DNA of 64,000 bases, taken from contig JAHZKX010000077.1 of assembly GCA_022600195.1 (NCBI GenBank), forward strand, positions 1 to 64,000, in the 5' to 3' direction. The notes beneath the pieces were generated by a model that had not been told where the DNA came from, did no database searches, and was given only the letters and a program-made list of their open reading frames with translations. Of this stretch, positions 37,718 through 47,198 are shown in pieces (the first letter of the stretch is position 1; each line of letters opens with the position of its first letter). The DNA comes from Planctomycetota bacterium (GTDB lineage Bacteria; Planctomycetota; Planctomycetia; Planctomycetales; Planctomycetaceae). Both the position numbers and the translations under genes were made by a program.

Positions 37718-38713
37718 TTACTGCCACAGCGAGCGAAAATATTTCGCATCGATGGCCGTTTGCGCCAGACATTCCTGAGTGGAAAGTTCTTTCCAGCTAT
37801 GGCGCCCTTTATATTCGCTGTGCAATGAAAACGTTCCTTTGTATCCCAGCTCACGCAGGGCAGCAACGTATTGTGGGATCGGTGAAATTCCATCCGCCAC
37901 GGGCACGGTTTTGACTTCCCATTTTTGATGACCTTTTTTATCGCGTCCTTCGCCGCGTTCCCAGGCAAAATTTTTGACGGCACAGAGGGCAATCCAGGGA
38001 GCCAGCAAATCAAGCCCCTGCCGCCAACCATCGCCACTGCCTTCTTTGACCATATGCAACATATCAACATAGGCGCCCACTTCCTGCGGCGAATAATCTT
38101 GAATCAACTGATACAACTGTGTTCCATGCGAGGGTAGAAAATTATTCGAATGCACGTGCACGCAAGGCAGCACTTTATATTTTTGCGCCAGCTTAGCGAC
38201 CTTACCGATCTGTCTGGTCGTTTCTTTCAACTGCATCGCCAGCGTGCCAAACTTTTTGTAACGGTAGTAGCCGATTTTGACGCGGTCGATGCCTTGTTCT
38301 TGTGCGGTCGCTAGAATGCGTTCTGCATTTTTATCGGGCTCGTCGATCATCGTTGTCAGGAAGAGAATTTTCACGCCCGCTGCTTTGGCTGCTGCACACG
38401 CTTGCGGCAGTTCTTTTTCCACGTTTTCGGGCAGGATATGGCCTTTCGGGCGGACGGTTAAATCGAGACCATCCAGGCCGATCGATTTGAACGCCCGGCA
38501 AACTTCGGGAATCGGCATGTCTTGAAAGCTTTTGGTGAAGGCACCCAACTGGTAACCGCTGGTCGGTTTCGCTTCTTTTCCCACACCTGCCTGTAGGGTG
38601 TTTTGTGAGTGTAAACTGCCCGCGACTGCCGTGCCTGCTATTAGATTCAGAGAGGCCTGTTTGAGAAAATCGCGACGAGGGAGCCGATTATGAGGGGGAA
38701 GTTCATTCCGCAT
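37718..38713 (-). CDS. Tat-exported sugar phosphate isomerase/epimerase-like protein
   Basis: 331 aa; good ribosome site (GAGAAGG) before ATG 38713. The twin-arginine signal is RLPRRDFLKQASLNLIAGTAVAG. The TIM barrel of the xylose-isomerase-like superfamily is visible: IGLDGLDLTVRPKGHILPENV, GVKILFLTTMIDEP, VLPCVHVHSNN, VGAYVDMLHMVKEGSGDGW and GTFSLHSEYKG, with Glu/Asp/His residues in the places expected for metal ligands. First gene of the unit with two sulfatases. This suggests work on a released sugar outside the cytoplasm, but whether it isomerises a sugar is not known. Confidence 0.87.
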   Translation of the reverse strand: MRNELPPHNRLPRRDFLKQASLNLIAGTAVAGSLHSQNTLQAGVGKEAKPTSGYQLGAFTKSFQDMPIPEVCRAFKSIGLDGLDLTVRPKGHILPENVEKELPQACAAAKAAGVKILFLTTMIDEPDKNAERILATAQEQGIDRVKIGYYRYKKFGTLAMQLKETTRQIGKVAKLAQKYKVLPCVHVHSNNFLPSHGTQLYQLIQDYSPQEVGAYVDMLHMVKEGSGDGWRQGLDLLAPWIALCAVKNFAWERGEGRDKKGHQKWEVKTVPVADGISPIPQYVAALRELGYKGTFSLHSEYKGRHSWKELSTQECLAQTAIDAKYFRSLWQ

Positions 38714-38848
38714 GGTGAAAACCTTCTCTATGATCAGTTGTTTGGTAGAATTCGCGTTGAGTGTCTATATAGTAGTATGATCTTTCATCACCCCTTTTTC
38801 TACCGGATTTTTTTGTTTTACTGAAATCTTAAGAGATACCCGTCTACC

Positions 38849-40132
38849 ATGTCCGAGCCACTTACACTTGTTGCGACCTCTGCCTTTGGTCTGGAAGCTG
38901 TGGTTTCGCGCGAATTAAAACAGTTGGGATATGAAGATCAGTCGATCGAAAATGGGCGCGTGACATTTCAAGGTGATTTGAACGCGATCTGCCGTTGTAA
39001 TCTCTGGCTCCGCAGTGCGGATCGAGTGTTGCTTAGTCTGGGCGAATTTACGGCACTGGATTTCGATGATCTGTTTGATGAAACGCGCGACCTCGAATGG
39101 GAACGCTGGCTCCCTCCCTCGGCGAAGTTTCCGGTCAGAGCGTCCGCCGTTCGTTCAAAAATAAACAGTCCGAAAAACTCGCAGAAGATGGTGAAGAAAG
39201 CCATCGCTGAGCGATTAAAGGACCATTACATCAAAGACTGGTTTCCGGAAGACGGTCCTCTTTATTCGGTCAACGCTTCAATATTGAAAGATCGTGTTTC
39301 GATTTGTGTCGATACAACAGGCCCCAGCTTGCATAAACGCGGCTATCGCAAGTTGACCGCCGGCGCGCAACTAAAAGAGACATTGGCGGCAGGACTGATT
39401 CAGTTGAGCTATTGGAATCGGGAACGGCCTTTTATTGATCCCTGTTGTGGTTCGGGAACCATTCCCATCGAGGCGGCTTTGATCGGTACGAACACGGCGC
39501 CCGGTATCAATCGGGAATTCGCCTCGGAAGGCTGGCAGCAACTACCCGCTGAGCTATGGGACGATGCACGCGAGGAAGCCCGCGATCTGATGCGCAATGA
39601 CATCGATTATCGGTTACAGGCATACGACATTGATCCTGCCATGATTCGGATGGCCCGCTATCACGCACAGGAGTCCGGCATGGAAGATTTCATTCATTTT
39701 CAGGAACAGCCGCTTTCTGATTTGAGTACACCCCGCAAGTATGGCTGTCTGATTACAAATCCACCCTACGGTGAACGCCTGGGAGAAATATCAGACGCCG
39801 AAGAAATTTATCGCGAAATGAAACGTGTGTTCGAGCCGCTGGAGTATTGGTCAATTTATGTGCTGACCTCTCATCCCCGATTTGAACGGATTATCGGAAA
39901 AAAAGCCCGCCGTCGAAAATTGTATAACGGCGGTATTGAATGCGTCTATTATCAGTTTCCAGGGCCTCCGCCTCCACGCAAAAAAACACCCTGGCAGGAA
40001 GCAGCAAATTCAAGCAAAGAACCGGCTGGCGAAAGCTTGACTGGCGAAAAACCTACCGACGAAAAACCTACCGACGAAGTGTCTTCCGACGAAGTGTCTT
40101 CCGACGAACCGATTGCCGACGAAGAAGAGTGA
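38849..40132 (+). CDS. THUMP-domain RNA methyltransferase (RlmL N-terminal-like)
   Basis: 427 aa. An N-terminal ferredoxin-like/THUMP region (FGLEAVVSRELKQLGYED, ISRC-like CNLWLRSADRVLLSLGEF) precedes the Rossmann methyltransferase with FIDPCCGSGTIPIEAALIG, YDIDPAMIRMARYHA and the N2-guanine motif NPPYGERLGE. This matches the RlmL (G2445 of 23S rRNA) half of E. coli RlmKL; the RlmK half is absent. The C-terminus carries six tandem pentapeptides (ESLTG, EKPTD twice, EVSSD twice, EPIAD) encoded by 15-base repeats, making a very acidic tail. Start ATG 38849. It is convergent with the helicase. Confidence 0.92.
   Translation: MSEPLTLVATSAFGLEAVVSRELKQLGYEDQSIENGRVTFQGDLNAICRCNLWLRSADRVLLSLGEFTALDFDDLFDETRDLEWERWLPPSAKFPVRASAVRSKINSPKNSQKMVKKAIAERLKDHYIKDWFPEDGPLYSVNASILKDRVSICVDTTGPSLHKRGYRKLTAGAQLKETLAAGLIQLSYWNRERPFIDPCCGSGTIPIEAALIGTNTAPGINREFASEGWQQLPAELWDDAREEARDLMRNDIDYRLQAYDIDPAMIRMARYHAQESGMEDFIHFQEQPLSDLSTPRKYGCLITNPPYGERLGEISDAEEIYREMKRVFEPLEYWSIYVLTSHPRFERIIGKKARRRKLYNGGIECVYYQFPGPPPPRKKTPWQEAANSSKEPAGESLTGEKPTDEKPTDEVSSDEVSSDEPIADEEE
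40031..40120 (+). repeat. six 15-base tandem repeats in the methyltransferase 3' end
   Basis: Units at 40031, 40046, 40061, 40076, 40091 and 40106. Units 2-3 are identical (GAAAAACCTACCGAC), as are units 4-5 (GAAGTGTCTTCCGAC); most end in CCGAC. They are in frame and encode acidic pentapeptides. Duplication by slippage in units of 15 keeps the frame. Confidence 0.9.
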
Positions 40133-40150
40133 ACGGCAAGGCGTGCTAAA

Positions 40151-42232
40151 TCAGGCGGTCCACATATCGCGGATATTCTTGCGGATGTCTTCCGCCGTCG
40201 TTTCGATTTCTGCATCTTGTGGTGTATCCAGATTGTCGGCAGTGAAGGCAGGCCGTCTCTGGAACAGGGGAATCGTTTTCGAAGAAACAAACCGCGTCAG
40301 TTGGGCATAACTGTGTGCCTGGTTCCAGCGCCGATTCTGAAAATATTGACGATGCGGAAAACAGACATAGAGCCAGTTCTTTGCTCGAGTCAAAGCGACA
40401 TAAAACAGGCGACGTTCCTCATCAATTTCATCGTTATTCTCTAAAGACATATCAGAGGGAATACTGCCGTCAGCCGCCTGCAGTACATAGACGGCATCCC
40501 ATTCCAGACCTTTCGATGAATGAATGGTGCTTAAGACCAGGAAATCATCATCGTCCTGGCTGTCAGAAGCAGAGACATCCTGTGTGGAACTGGGCGGATC
40601 CAGGGTGATCTCTTCCAGAAAGCTCATGCGACTGCTGAAACGGCTGGCGACTTGTTCCAGTTGTTCCAGATCACGTTGGCGGGTCGTCGCATTATCATAT
40701 TGCTGGTCCAGCAAGGGCGCATAAAACGTGCGCACCTGATGCACTTCTGCAGAGATACCCCGTTTTTCGGACTGAGGCGACGTGAGATTTTTCATTAACC
40801 GTATAAATAAAGGCCAATGTTCAGCCGTTGCTGCGGGTGGTTTGAATTCAGACCAGACATCAAACCGAAACTGGGATTCCGCCAGTAGATTGATGAGTTG
40901 CTGTGCTTTCTTTTGACCGATGCCAGGCAAAAGTGTCAGCACGCGCAAACCGGAGACCGCATCACGGGGGTTTTCTGCTAATCGTAAATACGCCATCAAG
41001 TCTTTGACATGTGCGGTTTCGATAAACTTTAAACCACCATATTTATGATATGCGATATTGCGCCGTGCCAGTTCGACTTCGAGAGCCAGGCTATGATTAG
41101 AAGCCCGGAATAAAACGGCCTGCTTCTGCAGGGGAATCCCGGCTTCCCGGTGTTCGAGGACTTGCTGGACCACAAAATCGGCCTGCTCATTATTATCACT
41201 GCAGTCGACGATATAGGGTGCTTCACCGCTGATTTTAGAAGACCATAGATTTTTTTCGTGGCGTTCATGGGCTTCATCAATGATCTGATTCGTTGCCTGC
41301 AATATTGGCTGAGTACTGCGGTAGTTCTCTTCCAGCGTAACGACAGTGGTCTCCGGGTATTCCTGGGGAAAATCCAGAATGTTTCGCACGGTCGCTGCCC
41401 GAAAGGAATAGATGGACTGGGCATCATCGCCGACCACTGTCAGACCGTTTCCATCCGGACATAGATTTTTGAGAATACCTGATTGTAGTATGTTCGTGTC
41501 CTGATACTCGTCAACCAGAACCGCTTCGAACTGCCCGCGTATCAGTTTGCCACCAGCGGGATCAGCGACCAGAGCATGCCAGAACAACAGCAGGTCATCG
41601 TAGTCGAGGATGTTCTGTTTTTCTTTGCGATCGACAAACGTCTGGAATAGTTTTTTCAACTCGTCCACATGTTCCAGGCACCAGGGATAATGACGTTCCA
41701 GAATGGGTTCGAGCTTCGAGCAGGTATTCATACAGCGACTGTAAATTTCCAGTAGCGTCCCTTTGCGGGGAAACTTCTTTCCGTTATTGCCCAATTCCAG
41801 TTCACTGCGAATCGCACTCATCAGGTCTTCCGCGTCGCTGCGATCGATAATGGTAAAGTCGTCGGGCAAATTGATCGCCTGACCATAACGTCTGAGAAGC
41901 CTGGCCGCCGTGGAATGGAAGGTGCCGCCCCAGATACTGCGGGATCGTGCCGCCGATGATCGCTCGCGACCGTCACCCAACGCGCGCAGCAATGCATCAA
42001 CGCGACGCAGCATTTCGTTAGCGGCGCGTCGGGAGAATGTGAGTAATAAAATTCGGCCCGGATCAATGCCTTGAGAAATCAGATAAGCGACTCGGTGTGA
42101 AAGTGTGGTCGTTTTTCCCGTACCGGCGCCAGCAATAATCAGCAGGGGACCGGAATCATGACAGGCAGCCGACTGCTGTTCCGGATTAAGCTGTTTAAAA
42201 AGGTCTTCAAGTTCTTCTGGGATTTCTGACAT
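40151..42232 (-). CDS. UvrD/PcrA-type superfamily 1 ATP-dependent helicase
   Basis: Unwinds DNA 3' to 5' in repair or at stalled forks. 693 aa. The SF1 motifs are in order: LLIIAGAGTGKTTTL (Walker A), LLLTFSRRAANEML (Ia), AVLVDEYQDTN (Walker B), VVGDDAQSIYSFRAA (III), VTLEENYRST (IV), VSTIHSSKGLEWDAVYV (V) and RRLFYVALTRAKNWL (VI). Start ATG 42232. It is shorter in the C-terminal region than E. coli UvrD and lacks a nuclease domain, so it is not a RecB/AddA. Stands alone. Confidence 0.93.
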   Translation of the reverse strand: MSEIPEELEDLFKQLNPEQQSAACHDSGPLLIIAGAGTGKTTTLSHRVAYLISQGIDPGRILLLTFSRRAANEMLRRVDALLRALGDGRERSSAARSRSIWGGTFHSTAARLLRRYGQAINLPDDFTIIDRSDAEDLMSAIRSELELGNNGKKFPRKGTLLEIYSRCMNTCSKLEPILERHYPWCLEHVDELKKLFQTFVDRKEKQNILDYDDLLLFWHALVADPAGGKLIRGQFEAVLVDEYQDTNILQSGILKNLCPDGNGLTVVGDDAQSIYSFRAATVRNILDFPQEYPETTVVTLEENYRSTQPILQATNQIIDEAHERHEKNLWSSKISGEAPYIVDCSDNNEQADFVVQQVLEHREAGIPLQKQAVLFRASNHSLALEVELARRNIAYHKYGGLKFIETAHVKDLMAYLRLAENPRDAVSGLRVLTLLPGIGQKKAQQLINLLAESQFRFDVWSEFKPPAATAEHWPLFIRLMKNLTSPQSEKRGISAEVHQVRTFYAPLLDQQYDNATTRQRDLEQLEQVASRFSSRMSFLEEITLDPPSSTQDVSASDSQDDDDFLVLSTIHSSKGLEWDAVYVLQAADGSIPSDMSLENNDEIDEERRLFYVALTRAKNWLYVCFPHRQYFQNRRWNQAHSYAQLTRFVSSKTIPLFQRRPAFTADNLDTPQDAEIETTAEDIRKNIRDMWTA

Positions 42233-42366
42233 CCGTGCCTCGCCGAGGTCCTGAGAGGATTGCTGATTTGCCTATTCTCTATTTTCGCGGCGCAGACCAT
42301 TATCGCAAGGGGCCGATATCAAAAATGTTGCTGAACGATAGCTTTTCCTCGGTTTCAGTGCGCTGT

Positions 42367-44919
42367 TCACAGTTCTCGCAGGCGAACATTGCGATAATGC
42401 ACCTGATTGACGAGGTTACCGTGAATCTGTAAGGCAATGATCCCCTTGAGTGGAATCTGAGTATCCTCTTCGGTGAAGTCGACTGTTTGCACGCCGTTTA
42501 TCCAGATTTGAATTCGAGGACCCGAACAGCGGATACGATAGCTGTTCCAGTCATTCATGCGAACGGGTAAATCGCGCTGGTCTTTCGGCGGACCTGCCAG
42601 AATCTTTTTACGACGAGATTCATCATACAGGCAGCCCCAGTAACCATTGCCCAGGTCGGCCTGATAACCGATGACTTCATGATGGTCGGGAATTTCAGCC
42701 GTCCGGATTTGCACACCAGCGTTGGTTTTCTCGCCGAGTAATTTGAATTCCAGCTTAAGTTCAAAATCGTCGTACTCTTTGTTCGAGCGTAGAAATTCGT
42801 TGCGTTCGACTTTTTTATCTAAGCTACCGGCGACAATTTCTCCATTTTCGATTCTGAAGATCTTTTCATTGCCATGCCAGCCCGTAAATGACTTGCCATC
42901 AAACAGAGATTGAAACCCGAGGCCCCGTTCGTCCTGTTTTGCTTGCCCTTTGATTCGTGCCTGTTGTTGAGCAGCCCGTTGTTTGAGATTGTCATTTGAA
43001 GTGGTGGCAACAACCTGTTGTAAGGCGTTTTGCAGTAAATCGGCATCAATGGGTGTTCCTCGTTCTGCCCAGGAAACAATGATGGCAGAAGCGGGTACAT
43101 TCAATTGTTTGTCTTTGAGCAGGGAAGTTGTATAGTTCACAGCTTTCGGGTTTGGATAGCGTCGCAACACTTCAAAGACCAGTTTCTTTTCGTCGTTTCG
43201 TTCCGCCATTGCCAGTGTGTTACGGCAGACTTCCAGGCGTTGTGCAGGCGTCATGTTAAGCTGTCGCGCGACACGAATATAACCGCGGAGTGAGCGGATC
43301 TTGTACTTGCGGTTATCCAGATTCTTCGCAAGCTCTAATAATGGTGGTGCAACATCAATGGTAACCCACTTCCCCAATAAGTCGGTAGCGGTATTCTGCA
43401 AGGCATCCTGATTTGAGTGGGCTGCCTCGACGACAGTTTTCAGCGCGGTTTCACCGCCCAGAGCCGCCAGTTGATTCAGCAGGAGTTGTTTTTGCTCTGT
43501 GGAAGCATCTTGCATGGCATCTGCCAGCATTTTCGCCGTTTTTTCCAAAGGCAAGCGGGAACCGGCGGCTTTGAGTGCATCGCTGGCGGTAGGATCATTG
43601 ACGGATTTCAACGCAAGTGCGATTAATTGCGGAAGGTCAGCTGAAGAAGTCGTGCCGCCGAGAGCTTTGATGGCAGCCTGTTTGACGTCAGCGTTAGAAT
43701 GTTGAGCTAATTTCAGCATGGCGGGAGTGGCAGAACTGATGCGACAGGCACCCGCCAGTTGAATGCCCGTCAGTTGCTGGTTCAGCCCTTCGCTTTCCAC
43801 CAGTTCTCTGGTGTGCATTGCAATGAATGGTTTGATTTTTGAGGAAGGTTGGTTGGAGCTCAGTTTAGCAAGCACGGCCTGGGCGGCTGTTACGATTTCT
43901 GAATCGTTCTGTTTCACCAAATCAAACAGGTCTGTAGCAACCGGAAATTGAGCTTTTTCATCTAAACTCGGAGCAAGTTCTCCCAGTGCATAAATTGCCT
44001 GTAGTTTGAGTGGCGCTGCACCTTTCGTTGCTGCTTCGCGAATTAGTGGTAGCGCTGCAGAATCGTGTGAGAGACTCAAAACGGCGATGACCAGTGTTTT
44101 GCGTTCGTCTGAAAGATTTTTATAAACGTCGATCAATGTGGGAGTCGAAACTTTGCCCAGATCGCGGGCTGCCTGCAATGCAGAACGAAAACGTTGCAGG
44201 TCTTTTGTTTTGAGTTCTGCGGCTAAGAGGCCGAGCCCCGCTTCGCCTTTGAGTACAATTGTCAGTTGAGTCGCTGCCAGTTTGATATTTTTTGGGAGGT
44301 TTGCCTGATTGACTGCTTCTGTCAGAGCGAGGGCCGTTTTTTTATCTCCCTGTTTAGCCAGCGAGCGGGCGCACATCAGACATCCGAAACCGACTTCACC
44401 TTGTAGCTTCTTGTCCCCTTTACCGATGGCTGCCAGCAACGCGTTCGCTGCGGGTTTTGTCCCGATAGAGCCCAAAGCATGTGCGGCTGCGAAGGCAACT
44501 TTCGTATTTTTATCGGAGAGTAATGGAATGAGGTCAGAGGTTGCCTGACTGTCTTTGCGCTTACTGATCGAATTGATCACGCCCACCAGCTGATTACCCT
44601 GGACGTTTTTTAAAGCCCCTCGCAGGGCAGCGCTGGATGCTTTGCCGGGAATGTTTTCCAGAGCCGAGCGGGCATACGTGGCCAGTTTTTCATCACCCAG
44701 ATATTTTGCAATGGATTCTACTGCCGACTGATCACCAATGGCAGCCAATCGACGGCACGCCATCGCTTTGGCGTAAGTGTCTTTATTCGAATTGAGCACT
44801 TTCACCAGCCGTGAGGTTTCTTTGGTGGTGTCGATTTTATCATCTGCATTCACAGATGCCGTGTTCATCCACAGGCAGGCTGAAAACAGGAGAGCAAAAT
44901 GGAACTTAATAGCAGACAT
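42367..44919 (-). CDS. secreted HEAT-repeat protein with C-terminal DUF1080 domain
   Basis: ATG 44919 with GAGGGA about 9 bases upstream gives 850 aa; GTG 44925 is the upstream alternative. Signal peptide MSAIKFHFALLFSACLWMNTA. Residues about 30-640 are alpha-helical HEAT-like repeats (AMACRRLAAIGDQSAVESIAKYLGDEKLATYARSALENIPG; HALGSIGTKPAANALLAAIG). A C-terminal DUF1080 (concanavalin-like, '3-keto-disaccharide hydrolase' family) domain follows: GFQSLFDGKSFTGWHGNEKIFRIENGEIVAGS and VDFTEEDTQIPLKGIIALQIHG. The DUF1080 part likely binds or acts on a glycan; the HEAT part may be a protein scaffold. Downstream of the Gfo/Idh gene on the same strand, with a 74-base gap. Confidence 0.9.
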   Translation of the reverse strand: MSAIKFHFALLFSACLWMNTASVNADDKIDTTKETSRLVKVLNSNKDTYAKAMACRRLAAIGDQSAVESIAKYLGDEKLATYARSALENIPGKASSAALRGALKNVQGNQLVGVINSISKRKDSQATSDLIPLLSDKNTKVAFAAAHALGSIGTKPAANALLAAIGKGDKKLQGEVGFGCLMCARSLAKQGDKKTALALTEAVNQANLPKNIKLAATQLTIVLKGEAGLGLLAAELKTKDLQRFRSALQAARDLGKVSTPTLIDVYKNLSDERKTLVIAVLSLSHDSAALPLIREAATKGAAPLKLQAIYALGELAPSLDEKAQFPVATDLFDLVKQNDSEIVTAAQAVLAKLSSNQPSSKIKPFIAMHTRELVESEGLNQQLTGIQLAGACRISSATPAMLKLAQHSNADVKQAAIKALGGTTSSADLPQLIALALKSVNDPTASDALKAAGSRLPLEKTAKMLADAMQDASTEQKQLLLNQLAALGGETALKTVVEAAHSNQDALQNTATDLLGKWVTIDVAPPLLELAKNLDNRKYKIRSLRGYIRVARQLNMTPAQRLEVCRNTLAMAERNDEKKLVFEVLRRYPNPKAVNYTTSLLKDKQLNVPASAIIVSWAERGTPIDADLLQNALQQVVATTSNDNLKQRAAQQQARIKGQAKQDERGLGFQSLFDGKSFTGWHGNEKIFRIENGEIVAGSLDKKVERNEFLRSNKEYDDFELKLEFKLLGEKTNAGVQIRTAEIPDHHEVIGYQADLGNGYWGCLYDESRRKKILAGPPKDQRDLPVRMNDWNSYRIRCSGPRIQIWINGVQTVDFTEEDTQIPLKGIIALQIHGNLVNQVHYRNVRLREL

Positions 44920-44993
44920 GAGCACAAATCCCTCAAGGGAAAGAAGTTGTAGTAAGGGTATTTAAAAAATGATTTGCAAATGGTCGAGACAGA

Positions 44994-46286
44994 TCAAACG
45001 GTCCACGGCTCCCGCATGGCGCGGCTCCGCATGCGGTTGGCTTCGTCATCGTTCACGAACTCTTCCGTAACGGGATCGAATTTCACTTTGCGTCCCAGCT
45101 TCCAGGCAATCGCCGCTGCATGACAGGCGATGTGCGAGCGGGCCATCACATCTTCGTTGGCTGCTGGCTTGGAACGCGTTTTCACACAGTTAAAGAAATC
45201 ACGCACATGGAATTTAGGCGACGTGCCGGGAATCGAACTGGGTGAAGGAAGAGATGCTCTCAGTTGATCCGAGGAAACAGCCGTCTGCCCGGAGTCACCT
45301 GTTTCGACCCAGCCTGCTTCGCCTTCAAAGCGGACGGGGCAGGTTCCCAGACCCATCCAGCCATTACGACGCATGACGAGTTTAATCCCGTTTTCGTAGA
45401 CGCATTCAATCACATTGTCATCGGGTACATCCTTGGGTTCATAAGTGACGGGCATGGTATGGTCTGCATCGAGTGCCCATTGGCAGATATCCAATGTATG
45501 AGCGCCCCAGTCGAGCAGCTTCGCTCCCGAATCAAAATCGTAATGCCCGCGCCAGGCGCCATCGACATAAGCGTGATTGTAGGGTCGCCACGGTGCAGGG
45601 CCGAGCCACATATTCCAGTCGACCACTTCCGGATCGGGCTCTGGTTCGGCAGGCAGCCAGTCGTGGCGATCAATCAATTGATAGATCGAGGCGTGCACGG
45701 TATGAATCTTTCCGAGCTGTCCTGATTGAGCCAGTTTGGAAGCATGCGCGAAGTTCGAGACGTTGCGGCGCTGGGTACCCGCCTGGAAGACGCGGCCCGT
45801 GCGTTGAATCGTTTGCTGCAGCCTGCGAGCGAGCTCAATCGAAATCGCACATGGTTTTTCCGAGTACACATCTTTGCCGGCTTCGGCTGCCATCATCGAC
45901 GCAGTTGCGTGCCAGCGGTCGCCTGTGGCAATTAAGACGGCATCGATATCGTCGCGGGCCAGCAGTTCGCGAAAGTCGCGATAAGTGTCGCATTTGGAAT
46001 CTCCATTTTGCTTGTCGGCCATTGCTTTCACAGTTTTGCGTTGATCGGCGCGAACATCAGCGATGGCGGCGAACTGCACGTCCGGTTGTTCGAGCATGTG
46101 GCCTAATACATAACCGCCACGTCTACGAATGCCGATGCCTCCCAGAATAATTCGTTCGCTGGGAGCAACCGTTCCATTCAGCCCCAGGGCGGTCCCAGGA
46201 ATGATCGTGGGGACCGAGAATACGGTACTGGCGGCAGCCGCGGTTTTCATGAAGTCACGACGATTAAGAGCACTTTTGTTCGTCAT
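44994..46286 (-). CDS. Tat-exported Gfo/Idh/MocA family oxidoreductase
   Basis: ATG 46286 has an excellent site (GAGGAGAAATTG) and begins MTNKSALNRRDFMKTAAAASTVFS, a twin-arginine signal; the longer upstream frame is not needed. 430 aa. Rossmann start LGGIGIRRRGGYVLGHML, DAVLIATGDRWHA, the conserved YSEKPCAIS motif, and the C-terminal substrate domain with AWRGHYDFDSGAKLLDWGAHTLD. It is an NAD(P)-dependent sugar oxidoreductase family, here exported folded with cofactor as Tat export allows. The DUF1080 gene downstream fits a glycan role. Confidence 0.92.
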   Translation of the reverse strand: MTNKSALNRRDFMKTAAAASTVFSVPTIIPGTALGLNGTVAPSERIILGGIGIRRRGGYVLGHMLEQPDVQFAAIADVRADQRKTVKAMADKQNGDSKCDTYRDFRELLARDDIDAVLIATGDRWHATASMMAAEAGKDVYSEKPCAISIELARRLQQTIQRTGRVFQAGTQRRNVSNFAHASKLAQSGQLGKIHTVHASIYQLIDRHDWLPAEPEPDPEVVDWNMWLGPAPWRPYNHAYVDGAWRGHYDFDSGAKLLDWGAHTLDICQWALDADHTMPVTYEPKDVPDDNVIECVYENGIKLVMRRNGWMGLGTCPVRFEGEAGWVETGDSGQTAVSSDQLRASLPSPSSIPGTSPKFHVRDFFNCVKTRSKPAANEDVMARSHIACHAAAIAWKLGRKVKFDPVTEEFVNDDEANRMRSRAMREPWTV

Positions 46287-46568
46287 CAATTTCTCCTCGT
46301 TAGCCATTTCAGAAATGAATCGAGTTTCTATATTAAAAACGGTTTTAATCATTGCGGTGAAATCATCGTTTCCAATGTTTCATTTATTGTAATCTTATCC
46401 ATCGTGCGCGTCTTGGATATTCAAGGCGAAAATGCGTAGATTTATCGCATTCCCTTTGCTTAAAACTCAGCATACTGGCCTTATTCTAAGGGCAATGCTC
46501 TGTATAGACTCTGAGTCTCAGCGAGCCTGTTGTATTAATTGCTTACGTGCGGTGTTTCTCGAACCAGT

Positions 46569-46598
46569 TTGTCCTCTGGATTGTCAGTCTGCTATGAT
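46569..46598 (+). promoter_or_regulatory. possible promoter of the PNPOx-like gene
   Basis: TTGTCC (46569-46574), 18 bases, TATGAT (46593-46598), 51 bases before ATG 46650. Both boxes are near the sigma70 consensus. Confidence 0.4.
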
Positions 46599-46649
46599 TG
46601 CTGATTCAGTTATGATCTACCTCTTACTACGTATTAGAGAAGATAAATT

Positions 46650-47198
46650 ATGGGACAACGCACGAGCGAATTAACAGAAAAACAAAGGGAATTCATTGCG
46701 GAACAAAAAATGTTTTTCGTCGGAACGGCGACGGCAGACAGCAGAATCAACGTTTCTCCCAAAGGCATGGATTCGTTTCGCGTAATGGGGCCGAATCAAG
46801 TGATATGGCTCAATGTGACGGGCAGCGGTAATGAGACTTCCGCACACATTCAGGAAGATGGCAGGATGACAATTATGTTCTGTGCCTTCACAGGCAAACC
46901 TGTCATCTTACGGCTGTATGGTCGAGCGACGGTAATTCACCCCTACGATGCCGAGTGGAAAGCATTGTTCGCTCACTTTCCCTCGATTCCCGGTGCCCGG
47001 CAGGTGTTTGATATGCGTGTTGATCTGGTGCAGACCTCCTGTGGCATGGGAGTCCCCTTTTACGATTACGTCGAAGAACGGGAGCAGCTCACCACCTGGG
47101 CCACCAAACAGGGAGAAGAAGGCGTTCACAATTACTGGCAAGAAAAAAACCAGCTCAGCCTGGATGGAAAGCCAACGCATATTGTGGAAGGTGAGTGA
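46650..47198 (+). CDS. pyridoxamine 5'-phosphate oxidase-like flavin-binding protein
   Basis: 182 aa. The split-barrel FMN-binding fold of the PNPOx superfamily is visible in KMFFVGTATADSRINVSPKGMD, WLNVTGSGNETSAHIQEDGRMTIMFCAF and ILRLYGRATVI. The C-terminal part (TWATKQGEEGVHNYWQEKNQLSLDG) is longer than minimal family members. It is unlikely to be PdxH itself, which is about 215 aa with other motifs; more likely a general flavin reductase-like protein of unknown substrate. Its TGA overlaps the ATG of the next gene by one base, so the two are translated together. Confidence 0.88.
   Translation: MGQRTSELTEKQREFIAEQKMFFVGTATADSRINVSPKGMDSFRVMGPNQVIWLNVTGSGNETSAHIQEDGRMTIMFCAFTGKPVILRLYGRATVIHPYDAEWKALFAHFPSIPGARQVFDMRVDLVQTSCGMGVPFYDYVEEREQLTTWATKQGEEGVHNYWQEKNQLSLDGKPTHIVEGE

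Noticed and set aside
37672-38070. N-terminal extension of the second sulfatase over the isomerase gene
   Set aside because: The extension lies antisense-free but in another frame of the isomerase gene, and a clear signal peptide starts at ATG 37671.
46432-46674. 80-codon frame before the PNPOx-like gene
   Set aside because: It overlaps the likely promoter and the start of the PNPOx gene in another frame.
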